A DNA stretch of 64,000 nucleotides from Adiantum capillus-veneris (lineage: Eukaryota; Streptophyta; Polypodiopsida; Polypodiales; Pteridaceae). The notes below the pieces were generated by a model, which was not told the DNA's origin, made no database searches, and was given only the letters and a program-made list of their open reading frames with translations. This document shows positions 21,769 to 33,860 of this stretch, piece after piece. Made by a program: the position numbers and the translations under genes. The stretch's first letter is position 1, and each line of letters begins with the position of its first letter. The stretch spans positions 180,239,240 through 180,303,239 of the forward strand of contig CM043944.1 in the NCBI GenBank assembly GCA_014529385.2, given 5' to 3'.

Positions 21769-22059
21769 GCCATTGTAATGTGTTACGGGCTCAATGGGAG
21801 TTCCAAGATGTAAAGAATATGGCAGTTAATGTGCCTAGGTTGCAGATTCAGTAAGTGGTGGAGCCCTAAAGGCCTTGGGCGCTCGGACATTGCATATTTT
21901 TACCCTAGGTATATAAGGCAGTGTGTAAAAAACATTGGGGTCCTCAAGCTCATTTGTTGAGAGCACTCTTTGGTGAGAGCTCTTGAGGTGTGTAGTTATG
22001 GACTCCTTGAGCTTCTCCTTGCTCATGAGACTTGATTAACACTAACTAATGATTTGGTA

Positions 22060-22545
22060 CATGCCAAGTGCTACAAATGTGGACCATATCCTCCATAGTC
22101 CTCCCACCACAAAACTGAGCCAATCTTGTTGCGATCAGCCTATGCATCTACACATCCATAGGAGCCCTTCTTTTTCCTATAGTTGAGTAGCTCATCTCTA
22201 ACCTTGCATCTGATGTCACTTCTAGGCTCAAGTCTCTCCAATGCAAGCCGCCATCCTTTGCTCACCTCCTTGTCAGTCTCTTGATGCCTTCCCTGAAGCT
22301 CGGGGTCAAGCACATAAGCTGTCACATGAAATGGAGAGTATTATCCATTCCACCTGGACTCACACAAGCCACAAATCTTTGCATACTGAATAGGATCAAG
22401 CACAAGCTTCTCAACTATCTCTATCATTTGATCCATGGCTTCATAGACTTTGTCGATGCATGGTTGCAAGCTATTCACATATCCAATAGTGTTCAAATAG
22501 TTACATGTGATCAAGCTCACATATGCATATCAAGATGCACATGGA
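22060..22545 (-). pseudogene. hAT-family transposase remnant
   Basis: C-terminal half of a plant hAT transposase. The minus-strand translation gives CIDKVYEAMDQMIE, ICGLCESRWNG, a TAA stop, PFHVTAYVLDPELQGRHQE, RDELLNYRKKKGSYGCVDA, a TAG stop, and DRNKIGSVLWWEDYGGYGP. This is the family's W ... H..AY.LNP ... YR...G.FG ... WW...G...P order between DUF659 and the dimerisation domain. The BED finger and most of the catalytic core are absent, as is the C-terminal ERNWS-type dimerisation motif. Terminal inverted repeats were not found. Confidence 0.75.
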
Positions 22546-22599
22546 CCTAATGAATATCAGCAAGATCAAAACCTTGTACAAACCCTATGGATGGCAAGA

Positions 22600-23428
22600 T
22601 GGAAGTCAAAGACTATTTGAAGATGATGCAAAAGCCTCAAGCTGCCAGAACAGGTGACAAAAACGTCAAAGTCAATGGGAGCTAAAGTCCAGAAGGCTAC
22701 ACAAAGATCATCACCAAAACCTCCTTTGAAGAGACAAATTTTGCCAGATAGTACAATGAATCTTTTAAGGTCAAAGGTTACTCAAATGCAGGTGGATAAT
22801 GCTCAATAATTGCAAAAAAGTGTAGTATTACAGTCATACGAGTCAACATTAATTGAAGCAGGTGATCAAAGCAGAGAAAGTGCAGATAAATTTCAACCAA
22901 AGGATGTTTTCATAGCAAAAGTAGTCAAATCAGACACAAATCCTGAGATGATCAAGTGCAACATAGTTGGTGAAAACGAAGAAAAGCTGTTAAGAGAAGT
23001 AAAGCTAGATTTCAAGCTAGACAAGAACCTAATGTCTTTTTGCACTTGGAAAAGATGTAGCCAACCACAGCTAGAAGATGCTCCTGAATTTGTGAGCATA
23101 TCAGGAAACAAACGAGCAGATCATCTCCACCACCATTGAAGTAAGTTCACAAATCATCATAGTTCAATTCTATGTGATCACAACAAAGGATATGCCATAC
23201 AACATCATAATGGGAATGCCAATGGCCCAGAAGATGTTAGAGGTACAGAATGTAAACATGATGGACTCATCATGGACAATAAAGAACGGAAACCAATACT
23301 GGTCATCCACGGACGACAGCACAAAGTACTCAAGTACAGATAAAATGGAGATTGATGCCAAAGAAAAGATTATTGAAGATGATTCATCTCCATCAATCAG
23401 AAATTCAAAAGATCTTAAAGAAAATTAG
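22600..23428 (+). pseudogene. Gag/protease-like retroelement remnant, part 1
   Basis: Plus-strand frames rich in Lys, Glu, Ser and Gln. The segment near 23115-23300 reads IIIVQFYVITTKDMPYNII then MGMPMAQKMLEVQNVNM. The PYNIIMGMP string resembles the last strand of a retropepsin (YD-I-I-L-G-M), but no D-S/T-G active site is visible upstream. A frame change separates it from the 22810-23139 frame. Which element it came from is unclear. Confidence 0.35.
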
Positions 23429-24315
23429 GCAATAGAAAGTGCAGATCAAACGAAGCAAAGAGCAACCACGAAAGCTATTGAGCAGAGAATGCCATCAAAG
23501 CAAGAAGCCCGGGGGATTCACTCTATATACAAAACCGGACGCCACCTACGAGTGGAGAACTTTTTGATAAAACCCCTATATACGACTCACATTAGGGAAT
23601 ATGACCCCCTTTTCTATGCTTATATGACAATCAATGTAGAAAATTATCATACCCCTATCTCACATATAAAATTTAGGTCTCACATGATCTAACTGAGTAT
23701 AACTAGTCAAAGAGCATATAGCATAGTGGTTGGACACGTACTAAGGAATCATTTCTATTGATAACTAGATGTACCCTCAATGTGTCTTCATTTGACTTTC
23801 ATGTGCCCCTTCAGCTTGCACTCTAGCTACTCGTCCAATTTCAACCCATCTAAATTACTCAAAAAACATGGTTATAAAGTTGTATTAGGTTCTCCATGTA
23901 AATTTTCATCTATACAAACTCTTTATAGCTTTCATCCCTCAACAAATGAACTATAATCGGAAAACAAGCAATTGATACAAAGCAATGTTAGTTCTTGCAT
24001 GTATCTTTGCAACTATTGACTCACAAGTTCGAGGGGAAAATCTTTTGGGAAGCATTTTGAAACATGAAAACTTTCTCTCATTTTTCCATTTTCTCACCCT
24101 CCCCCCCCCGCCCAAGAAATATGATACCCTCTCTCTTATTTTAAGCTTGGGAGATAAATTATTGAGGGCCTACCCCTAACTTATACGCTTATATAACTTG
24201 TAAAAGAACCCCCCTCCCCTACACTTACGTGGTGTGGTAAGTTTTCCATGGTGGATCCCATGGGGCCAGAAGTTAAGAAGAATGGGGTTGCAGCAATCAA
24301 GAAGCAATAGCAAGT

Positions 24316-24852
24316 CTAAGGATCAATCAGACATTGCCAGCTAAATCAGCTGAAGAAAGTCAAATTGAAAAACAAAGTCTCAAGCCACCCTCCATAGAGA
24401 CACAATTAGATCAAGATGAGACCATGGCAAAAGCAGAACAAAGATCTTCAATAGAACCAAAAATGCTAGATTTAGAGTTGCACAAGTCACAAGAATCAAA
24501 GAAAAATCTTGCAAACAAAGGTAAAGCTAAAGTGGAACTTCCACCGACTAGCAAAGAAGGTGTGATAGCATATGCCTCTACATCAAAGAGCCCTCATGGA
24601 TCAACTTCTTCAAGCACGTTAGGCTTTCTAAACTTCAAGTTGATTGTTGACCCAACTAAAACCTCTAAGGAGACACCTAAAAAAGCAAAGATATTTCAGC
24701 CAAAGTACTCAAGAAAGAAAAGGAAAGTCAAGCAAGTGTTTGTTTCGAGCAGTTTAGTCAAAGTCAATGATCCGGTTTGGATTAAAGATAGAAAATCAAC
24801 ACAGAAAGACAAACACATGGGATGGATAGCATCACAATGGAGCTTAAAATAA
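24316..24852 (+). pseudogene. Lys/Ser-rich frame, retroelement-like
   Basis: 172 codons open on the plus strand, very hydrophilic (KKAKIFQPKYSRKKRKVKQV) with a possible basic nucleic-acid-binding patch. No identifiable domain. Composition and strand match the frames at 22.8-23.4 kb and 25.1-25.5 kb, so all three may be one decayed protein. Confidence 0.3.
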
Positions 24853-25109
24853 TAGGAGTACTATGGAGGTAACAGACAAATATAGGTGCCAAAACCGCAG
24901 GTTAGAGAATATGAAGTAACTTCATGTCCCTCCTAAGAAAGAAGGCCCACAAGGTAAAAACTTCGACAATATCCTAGGATACCTAAGCAGCAGGTAAACA
25001 ATAGAACAACATTGAAAGATGCTAAAGTCTAACACAACTCACAAGAGGATACAGAACAAAGATGAATCTTAAAGAATCTTCCTCTTAGACAAGGATTCTA
25101 TACAGGCTA

Positions 25110-25500
25110 TACAAAGATTTGGCTACCAGCCAACTACAACTACATCAGACCTGTATGAAGATCTCAAGAAGTCAACAAGACCTAAAACGAATCAAAGTCA
25201 ACAATGGAGAAACAAAGGTCATCAAGAGATTTGGACTCCTAGGTCTTCCAATGCTCCTAGTCAAAAACCAAATGCCAACAATGAAGAGAGGCCTACAGCA
25301 ACATCAAAGACTTCTACCAACAGGCCTACTAATTGGGGAATCAAAGAAATAATGGACTCTTCACAGACAAAGAAGGAAAACCCAACCAACAAAGCAAATT
25401 CAATGATAATAAAACAGGTATGGCAAAAGAAACCTTTAATGCCAACTTGTCCTTCATTAATCCTTTTTTTGAGGATTCAAGCTTACTTTTACATGAAGAA
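25110..25500 (+). pseudogene. Basic Ser/Thr/Asn-rich frame
   Basis: A plus-strand frame starting near 25128 translates PTTTTSDLYEDLKKSTRPKT, then QQWRNKGHQEIWTPRSSNAP and NNEERPTATSKTSTNRP. The low-complexity, basic composition is typical of gag or nucleocapsid linkers; no zinc knuckle is present. Function is inferred only from composition and location. Confidence 0.25.
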
Positions 25501-25680
25501 ATGTTTGTAGTAAGCACAAGAATGTAAAAGGTCAAGTCTCCAGGGTGCAAAAAACACTCTTTGGCATAGTCAGAGTCGGGCTGTTGAGCCATAAAATGAG
25601 AAAAGCATTAGACCCAAAGCTTCAAGTCATATTAAACTATGTGCTAAGAGTCATAGTTATTAGGCTTACGCTCAAGCTGG

Positions 25681-25740
25681 GGGCGGGGGGGGGGGGGGGG
25701 GGGGGGGAGAGAGAGAGAGAGAGAGAAAGAGAGAAGAGAG

Positions 25741-25812
<72 letters not shown>
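25681..25812. repeat. (G)n(AG)n microsatellite
   Basis: A poly-G run of about 25 bases followed by about 100 bp of (GA)n with a few interruptions. Open frames across it are artefacts of the repeat. Confidence 0.95.
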
Positions 25813-25814
<2 letters not shown>

Positions 25815-25879
25815 ATGTTTCTTAGACAATGTCGTGGGAACTTCAAGCATGCATACTCAATGCTTCAAAAAAATGGATA

Positions 25880-27330
25880 AGTGATATGAGCCCTCATCTA
25901 AAACAAAACCACATACATAGGCTAAAAAAAAACTGGCACCACAACGGCTAGAATTATAGGCCCCATTTGACACAAAACACACACTCAAAACCTAGCCACC
26001 CCATGCATTGTCTTAACGTCAAGGGATCCCTCTCCACCTTGGAACCCTCTTACAATGGCTTACTCAAGGCAAGGGCTACATACGCAAAACATCAATCAAA
26101 CAACCAACAAAACAATATGACACTTGAAGCACTTACACTTGTCCAAATTCCATAATGTTTAGCAAACACAAGACCAAGGAAAACCATCAAGACGTGGAGC
26201 CCAAAATCACCTCTTCTTTGATGAGACCACCAAAATGATCTTACAATTATAGAAGCAGCCTCCAATTCCTCTCCTCTCTTCTATTTGATACACACAATGT
26301 AAGCATTTTGCATTTGCAGATTTAGTAAGCATTGGCAAAGGTTATGGATATTGGGGTATTGGCCTTTTGATCAAAATTTAAACTAAATAAATAGCTATTA
26401 AAGTTCTTAGAAATTAGGGTAAATAGTAACCTTAGTTATAACCTACAAACTCACTTGAATCTTAACGGAGTGATGACCTTCTTTTATTAAAATTTAAAAC
26501 TAAACCTAAAAAGGAACTCTAAAGAAAACACACTTGTAAGTAAAGAAAAACAAACAGACTATTTCAAAAATCACATTTTGGATAGTAGATTTTAGGTTTA
26601 AAAATGTTGTAAGATGGACATGGATAACAATTGATAGGGTCCATTGACACCTGTAATACATATTCAAGGCTAATGTATCTATTGTCTTGTTTGCATGGAT
26701 GCAGGTGAGGACTCTATCTTCTCTTAGGATATTTTTGGCTTTGTTGCTGTCCGACATTGATTCCTTGACCCTTTCCACATTGTAGACGCGCATGCAGATT
26801 ACCCTATGTACAAAATCATTGCAATGATACCTCATTCTCATATTTATGTACAAAAATGAATCAAAGATTGAGTCATTTTTTTGTACCATTCTTTGTCCCT
26901 TGTCTAAAGACATGTGTCTTTTGAACTATCTTTGTATATAGGTTAATAGTTTAAACACACACACACACACACATATACATGAACACATGGTGAGTGCACA
27001 TGCAATGCGTGTGAAGTGCACGGCGGTGAGGATGGAGATGAGTGCACAATAGGTTTTGGTGTAAAGACTATATTAGGTAAAGTGGAAAAATCCCAAGTCC
27101 TAGGTTGGACAACTTTCAACATATCATGTATAAAGTAATGAGATCTTTGTCAAAGACGCCAATTTGCTTAAGGTCTCATTCCAATTTATGCACGCAGATT
27201 ACACATATAGAAAAAAATTGGACATGAAATTTCATGGATTTAGTCATTTGAACCATTAAGATACTAGTGCATTCCAGTCATTATCATTGTGTATGCCTTG
27301 ATGTCCTACCTATGATTTATCTAAAGGTAA
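25880..27330. other. No recognised gene
   Basis: AT-rich non-coding DNA with a (CA)n run at about 26954-26973. The 135-codon minus frame at 26506-26913 has no recognisable motif. Confidence 0.4.
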
Positions 27331-27334
27331 AGTT

Positions 27335-28110
27335 TCAAGGCCCACCACTTATCCAAGCTAAGTTCAAAATGAGTACCTACATTTATTCAAGGTTCACCAC
27401 TTGTCCAAGCTAGGACCCAAATTGAGGAAAACAACTTACTTTAGTATGAAATTCAAACTCATCCAAGCAAAGTCCATTGTTAATCTAGGATTTCTTCATT
27501 TGAGGCATGAAGCATACATAAAACATGTATCATATGATTGGTTGCATCATAAGAGTGTTGGTTTCATGGTGCACTTATCTAAGCTAGGGTCCCTTGGAGG
27601 AATATAAGCCCCACCACCTGTCCAAGCTAGGTTCCCTTAACCTATGGAGGAATAAAAACTCAACTTCTTGTCCAAGATACACTCAAAGTGATATGTTAAA
27701 ATGAGTACCTATATATATTTCTAAGTTGTTCTCTATTGAAATAAATAGGGTTTCTAGTGAGAAAAAACCCATTCTCAAGACTAATGATCACTTTCAATTT
27801 TTATGAATATAGCCAATTTGACCATTAACAAGCAAAAAAATTGAATTTTATTTACGATATCGCTTTCATTTTTCTTTTTTAGATATTTCTTGAGCTACAT
27901 CAAGAAGTGTCAAGATCACATATACTACATTCTAGAATACCATGTGATATCCCATTTTATGCACGTAGATGTATTCTTTCGAACATGTTCATGAGGATAA
28001 GACATTTAAGTGTCCAGCTACACTTATGTTAAGTCATCCTAATTTTATACATTTTATAAAAAAGGGGTTTTTAAATCCACCACTTGGCCATTCTAAACTA
28101 TTCAATCAAT
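27335..28110. repeat. Dispersed copies of the ccaccacttgtcca minisatellite family
   Basis: The string ccacc(a/t)cttgtccaagcta, or close variants, occurs near 27340, 27392, 27612 and 27670, with a ccaccacttggccattctaaa variant near 28076. The spacing is irregular. The same core builds the regular array at 32880-33620, so both sides of the HAD pseudogenes carry this family. Confidence 0.6.
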
Positions 28111-28989
28111 TTCATGCTACTTGTGTCAATGCTATTCTATGTGTAATTACAAGAAAAAAGCAGTTGCTATAAAGAAAATGTCAATCTATTCCCAACTATA
28201 ATAAATGTAAAGCTCTTGTGTTTATAACATTGTTCTTATCATTAAACATATTTGGAAAACACAAGTCTTAAGGAAGAAGAATTAAACTAATGTACATAAT
28301 GGATTTTATGATAAAGAGTTGCAATTTATGTTCTAAATATATGGGTTATGCTGCATATTTTTCAAAATTGATTGATTTAGATTAAAAAAACTATTTGTGC
28401 ATGAATACATGCATATGAATTCCCATGCCAATATCACAACAACATGGCATATTCTTGTATGAGTCTCCATGCTAATATGACAACAACCTTGTTCAATCAA
28501 TATTTGTTTTATTGAACGAGTATAAAAAAAGAGGTCTTCTATTGATACAACTTATAGTAAGTACAAAATAATATTTACCACCCATTGACCCAGCATAAGA
28601 AGTCGTACTCATGTTTTGAAAAAAAAGGACGTTGTTCATGTTGTACTTGTGTCTTGAAGCAGAAAGAGTTCTCTTTTCTAAATACATTTATACATTGTAA
28701 ACAAAAATAGTGATCACATTCCAAACTAAAAATATAAAAAAAATTGTATCCTTAAATTAGAATTCACACCATTAATAAGGAAGTCCCCTTTCCCTGGGGT
28801 GAACTTTGTGGAAACATCCAAGTTACAACAAGGACTAAATATTTATATTGGATCCATTTACACAAGATATGAGCACAATATAGATAATTCTCTACTCAAA
28901 GCAACAAGAAAAATAGCACCCATAAGAAAGATGCACTCCATTAATAAAGAGTCCCCCAAATGTTAAGGTGCACTCCATGTGAAACGCAT
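28111..28989. other. AT-rich DNA without recognised gene
   Basis: Contains scattered short repeats built on gaagtccccttt and gatgcactcca (near 28780, 28935, 28970 and 29000). No coding support. Confidence 0.35.
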
Positions 28990-29960
28990 TAGATTGAACT
29001 GAAGTCCCCTTACAATAGGGTACACTTCAAGTAGAAAAACATAATGTAATAAATGGTTGGATGAAAGATAAATGTACAATGTATATTCACCTTGAATAAC
29101 AATTTATAGTGAACCAGTTCTAATTGATATGTGGTTTTGTGTACAATTGATATCTTTGTCACTACATTCTTGCCAAACAACTTCAACATGTGACTCTCAA
29201 CATTGTCTTCATGACAAGTAGACAATCATGACATAAGTTATCTCAGGATCCTCTACCTTGTTCACAATTGTATTGGAATTATAACTCCTCTTGTTTCTTG
29301 CACACAACCATCCCACTAACCATGGAGCTATTGTGCCTTTGAAGAAGCATTGAAGTTGTTCAGGTGTTTGTCTCCAAAATTTTGAAATATGAGATAAGTT
29401 CCTGGCATATTCCACATCACTCTATATGGAGTATCATCAAAAATTAATGTGTTCTAGCATGTAGAACCTCAAACATTAACGTGTTGCTGCATCTATGAAT
29501 CCTCATAACATGCCTATGAACTTGCATCTCATGATTTTTGATAAACTCTTTTCTACTCAATTATATTGGAATTTGACAATGCTCATGAACATCTTGAACT
29601 TTGAACAATGCGTAGGAAAGCACATCTCAAGTATATGTTGCTCATGAACATCTTGAACTTTGAACAATGCCTAGGAAAGCACATCTCAAGTATATGTTGA
29701 GCATTGGTTAGGTTATAGCAACTCCATATCCAAGGTTCAAAATAGCCCAAACAAAAGTCCAAGAAAGCTTCTGCATCACGGTGCACCACATGATAAATTT
29801 CATCTTTGTCAAGCACAATTCGCATGTGCTTGGACCATGATGGAACAATATCATCGTGTTGCATTTCAACCGAATGAGGTAGTAAACCCTCTATATCTAA
29901 GAGAAGAACCCTCCGTTGTTGCTTCAAAATAACTGAGTAGGGGGTGGTTGATGGTTCCAA
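28990..29960 (-). pseudogene. FCP1/NIF-type HAD phosphatase-like, copy B
   Basis: Fragment of the plant FCP1-homology (NIF) HAD family, whose members dephosphorylate proteins such as the RNA polymerase II tail. The frame from 29960 gives RRVLLLDIEGLLPHSV, where D-I-E-G replaces the DxDx nucleophile motif, then HRDAEAFLDFCLGYFEPWIW (normally VGIWS) and YNLTNAQHILEMCFP. A 59-bp tandem duplication then breaks the frame. Around 29445 a different frame gives TLIFDDTPYRVMWNM, matching HAD motif III (DD-S/T-PY). C-terminal frames follow at 29209-29415. The second Asp of motif I is Glu, so catalysis would be doubtful even if intact. Confidence 0.7.
29581..29698. repeat. 59-bp tandem duplication
   Basis: Two copies of a 59-bp unit starting gctcatgaacatcttgaac at 29581 and 29640, with one mismatch visible. 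It lies inside the copy B HAD reading frame and shifts it. Confidence 0.9.
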
Positions 29961-30564
29961 TGAAGGCCCATAAAAGGTTGAATAGAAGAATTTTCTCTTT
30001 CAAATGAATTATCCGACTCTAACAACAACATATTTCTTTCTTTTGGCTCTAAAAAAAACACAAAATATTTAGTTGCTATTCATTTTTAAACCTTAAAACA
30101 AAATTGATGGTTTTAGCTTTCAACATTTGGACACTATAGACATCCAAAAGAATCTTAAATTGGTATCACAATACTAAAAAAGCATGTGATTATAAAAGTA
30201 GGGCAAGTTGTCAATACATAAGTAAACTTTAAAGCTCTCCAAGTCAATTGATACAATTGGTCTAAAAACCAATGGTGAAGTACAATTAGGTGACAATTGG
30301 TCTGAAAACCAATGGTTGAATATCAAGAAAAGCTCAAACATAGAGAATAATCTTTGTGTGAATTGTTTTTAGATCGCAAAGACACAAAATTTTACAAAGT
30401 AACCCCTGGCTATTCTTAGAGGTTTCTTCTTTCATCTGAATGAAATGGTCCAAATTCCCTATGAAATACGTACTCCTTCAAAGAATAATCTAGATGAAAT
30501 ATGCAAGAAACCATGATGAAGTGAGTGTTTTGAATCAAAATACAAATATCATTTGCAAAAGTAT

Positions 30565-31790
30565 TTATTGAAAATTCAACATGATTTCTAGTGAGTAGTA
30601 CCTTAGTGTTTTGAGAAGATTGTGCTCATTGAGTAGATTCTTCACAAAAGCCTTAGCTGTTACAGCCTTCAATGATGGTGTGGCACAACCCAGCTTCCTT
30701 GCTAAGGATATTAGTTGTGCTCCCTTCATCATATCAATATTGGTTTTTTCTTTTGCCATTGTTTCTACAATCATTCCTTCTAATCTCCTTTTCCCTACTT
30801 GGATTAGTTGATTCCCCCTACTTGCCAAAAAGGTCTTCGAGCTTCTCAAACATTGGTAGCTTATTTGTGGTTATCTCCTTTTGCGACCATATTGAGTTTT
30901 GATCTTTCCAATAGTCCATGAAACCTTTGTATTCATTTTCATTGGAAATTGGGCCTTGTCCATAATAATTAGAGTCAATAAACTCACGCACATCTTTGCT
31001 CTCGTTAAGTTGCAACAAGTATGGGAGCAACTCTTCTATGATAACATTATCAACCATATTTTCTTCATCAACCTTTGAAGGAAATATGCAATTATTTGTA
31101 GGTGAAATACAACATTTGTATGGAGAGTCATCAAGAAGAATTGTTTTGCGTGGATCACATTCGAAGCATGCAGATATTTTTGCCAATGGCTTAAACATAG
31201 CTGGAACTTGAGGATTGTATGGTCTTAAAAATTGCACGCCTTCGGGAACATAGCAAGATTCTTGAGACCAAACTAAAAAAAAATGGAAACATCTCCTCTG
31301 TAATGCTTTGAAGTGTTCTCAACATCTGGTAAACATTATCTTCTCTAGTTGTTGACCAAATCCCAACATTGAATCTCTTCAATCTGGTCTTTAAAAAGTG
31401 GATGCACCCTGGCCGTAACACAGTATGCCTTCGTGAATCATATTGAATAGATTTATGAATAGATGATGTTTGTTGACTTAATTTCAATAGTAGATCATTC
31501 AAGTCCAATATTACTATCAACATGGATTTTTTGGGATTGGATGAAGCCAAAGTAGTTGCATCAAAAATACTCTCTTGCACATCTTTTATAGGTTGAAAGT
31601 TTTCACCCATGGCTTCCTTAGGTGAAAGATGCAGCAAAGAGGCCTCAGGTATTTGCATTTGAGTATCAATAATTGGATTCAATTCTTGAAGTGAGACCTT
31701 TGTGGATACATGTGGAAGGCTCTCATTATTTTATGTTGGATTGAAGCATTTATTATCTATTCCACCCTCAATCCCTGGATCTAAGAAAGA
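30565..31790 (-). pseudogene. FCP1/NIF-type HAD phosphatase-like, copy A
   Basis: The more complete of two neighbouring copies. Upstream of 31682 the frame already reads SLPHVSTKVSLQELNPI after a TAA near 31731, and ttctttcttag near 31780 could be a splice acceptor. The domain runs MLIVILDLNDLLLKLS (motif I, D-x-N in place of D-x-D), RPGCIHFLKTRLKRFNVGIW, EDNVYQMLRTL, then after a one-base shift WSQESCYVPEGVQFLRPYNP and KTILLDDSPYKCCISP (motif III). The C-terminal part reads EFIDSNYYGQGP. A run of nine Ts explains the first shift: eight would keep the frame. Near 30835 a second shift leads to RRLEGMIVETMAKEK and SLARKLGCATPSLKAVTAK. These breaks point to a pseudogene, although the homopolymer shift could be an assembly error. 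Confidence 0.75.
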
Positions 31791-32059
31791 AACAATGAAA
31801 TATCACACAATAGCCTCCTAGAGGATGACATATTAACAAGCAAGATATCTTGACATGAATATTGACATCCACATTAACATCACTTTTTCTCAAACATTAT
31901 TGTTTCATGTCTATTATGCAAGAAGAAAATACTTAGAGGGTAATTCTATCCAAAATATAAGTATTTTAATTTTGTTACTTATGTACTTGAAAAGGAGTAA
32001 GACTATAACCTTAGTAGATCCTAGATGTTTCTAACACTATCCATTCAATCAATACTATT

Positions 32060-32879
32060 AAATAAGTTTTGTGAGGATGGATGCATCTTTGATTCACCAC
32101 TTGGCCAATCTAGACAAGTTCTTGGAGGCGAGAAAGAAAATTTGCAATCCATAATCACGCCACCTTAAGAAAGTTTTGGAAGGAAAAGCTCATCATTTTC
32201 TATTTAGTGCTTGGATTTCTCAAAAAATATTTAAGAAGGTTTGGTGCATCTTAGATCCACCACTTGGTCATTCTAAACATAGTATGAAAGGAGAAATGCA
32301 TCCTAAATCCACCATCTTATTATTATATATAGTTTGTGCAATGAAGGATGCATCCTAAATAAAATCAATGTCGTTCCAATGATGTTTTGAATGGTGGTGT
32401 GCATCCTATATATTGAATCAAAGCAAGTTGTGGAAGACTAGTACTCATCTTAGATCCACCACTTGGCCAACCTTAATGGCTTCTACCAGAGTGAGTGTAT
32501 TCTAAATCCACCACAAACATTTTTCACCACTTATCACATCCTTGATTCACAATAAGTGACTATTTTAAACAACTTATAGAAGTTTTTTTGCATTTTAGAT
32601 CTACCACTTGTCCATTCTAAAATGTTATAGGCCACATATTGTTTCTTAGATGCATCACTTGGAGATTTGATGTTCAAGTTCTTGTTGAAGAGTAAAGGAA
32701 ATTTTAATCCACCACCAAGCCACTTTGAGCAAGGTGTGAGAAGGAAAAGTGCATCTTGTATTTAGTACTTGCCCTTTTGAATCAAATTAAGGAAGGTGTG
32801 GTGCATCCAACATCCATCACAAGATCATTCTAAACATGGTGGTGTAAGAGAAAAAATGCATCCTAGATTCACTATCTTT
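32060..32879. repeat. Irregular repeats built on gatccaccacttggcca
   Basis: Units such as gcatcttagatccaccacttgg followed by ccattctaaac recur near 32090, 32245, 32450, 32605 and 32810 with variable spacers that include aaggaaaagYgcatc. It is a looser relative of the 50-bp array that starts right after. No coding frame. Confidence 0.6.
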
Positions 32880-33620
32880 CCATTCCACTTGTCCAAGCCA
32901 AGATCTATTGAGTTATAGAGGACCATAAGATCCACCATTTGTATCATATATGCCATATTGAAACATAGAGAGCCATAAGGTTCACCACTTGTCCAAGCTA
33001 TGTTTCATTCAAGCATAGAGGACCTTAAGGTCCCATTCTATGCTCTATTCAATCATATAGAGCCATGAGGTCCACCACTTGTCCAATCTATGCTCCATTC
33101 AAGCATAGAGAGCCACAAGACCCACCACTTGTCCAAGCTAATATTGATTCAAGCATAGAAAAACACAAGGTCCATCACTTGTCTAGTCTATGCTTTATTG
33201 AAGGGTATAGAGCCATAAGATCCACCACTTGTCCAAGGAACTAACCCATTCAAGCATAGAAACATACAAGGCTCACCATGTGTCCAATCTCTACTTTATT
33301 GAAAGACAAAGATCCATAAGGTCCACCACTTGTCTAATCGATGCTCCATTGAAGCATAGAGGACCATAAGGTCCACCACTTGTCCAATTTATTCTCTATT
33401 GAAGCATAGAGAGCCGTTAAATCCAACACTTGTTCAAGCTACGCTCCATTCCACCATAGGTAGCTACAAGGTCCACCATGTGTCCAAGCAAAGTTCCACT
33501 CTAGCATAGAGAGCCACAAGGTCCACCACTAAATCTAGGCTCTATTGAAGCATAGATAACCATAATTTCTACCACTTTTCCAAGCTATGCTCCATTCAAT
33601 CATAAAGGATCATTCAAGCA
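32880..33620. repeat. 50-bp minisatellite array, about 15 copies
   Basis: The core ccaccacttgtcca recurs at almost exact 50-bp steps (about 33073, 33123, 33173, 33223, 33272, 33322, 33372, 33422, 33472, 33522). The consensus unit joins catagagagccataaggt, ccaccacttgtccaagcta and tgctccattcaag. Copies differ at roughly 10-30% of positions. There are no unique spacers, so this is not a CRISPR array. Confidence 0.9.
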
Positions 33621-33639
33621 TAAGGTCTACCACTTCTTT

Positions 33640-33860
33640 CATTTTTAGGATGGACTTTGAATCTAGGAAAAAAGTGTACATGGTACTTGACAATGAAATT
33701 GTTTGTGTTGGTTGTGTGTGTAGAACCATTGAAGATTGCACTAGTTCTGGTATAAAGATAGGGCAAGGAAATGTATCCATACTAGTGGAGAAATCCATTC
33801 CAAACAATCTATTCTTAAAGCTTTTGTGCGTCCTACATCCAGCAATTGGCCATTCTTAAC
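33640..33860 (+). pseudogene. Unidentified coding-like fragment between repeat blocks
   Basis: An open frame giving FRMDFESRKKVYMVLDNEIV then IKIGQGNVSILVEKSIPN. The pattern VxLxxEIVxxGxV...GxxxGxGNVxVxVxK resembles a beta-rich domain seen in some plant transposase-associated proteins, but I cannot name it. It sits inside minisatellite sequence, and may be an exon fragment carried with it. Confidence 0.25.

Noticed and set aside
22600-25540. Single intact gene on the plus strand
   Set aside because: The frames are separated by many stops, have shifting phases, and show only one retropepsin-like string, so a decayed element is more likely.
25545-25880. Arg/Glu or Ser/Leu-repeat proteins
   Set aside because: They are translations of the (G)n(GA)n microsatellite.
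26506-26913. 135-codon minus-strand ORF
   Set aside because: Tyr/Cys/Phe-rich random-looking text in AT-rich DNA; no known motif.
31262-31285. Intron acceptor within HAD copy A (ttttttttag)
   Set aside because: Considered as an explanation of the shift, but the frame before it is fully domain-like and deleting one T restores an uninterrupted reading, so a one-base indel is simpler.
32880-33620. CRISPR-like regular repeats
   Set aside because: The whole 50-bp unit repeats with no unique spacers, and the context is a plant nuclear genome.
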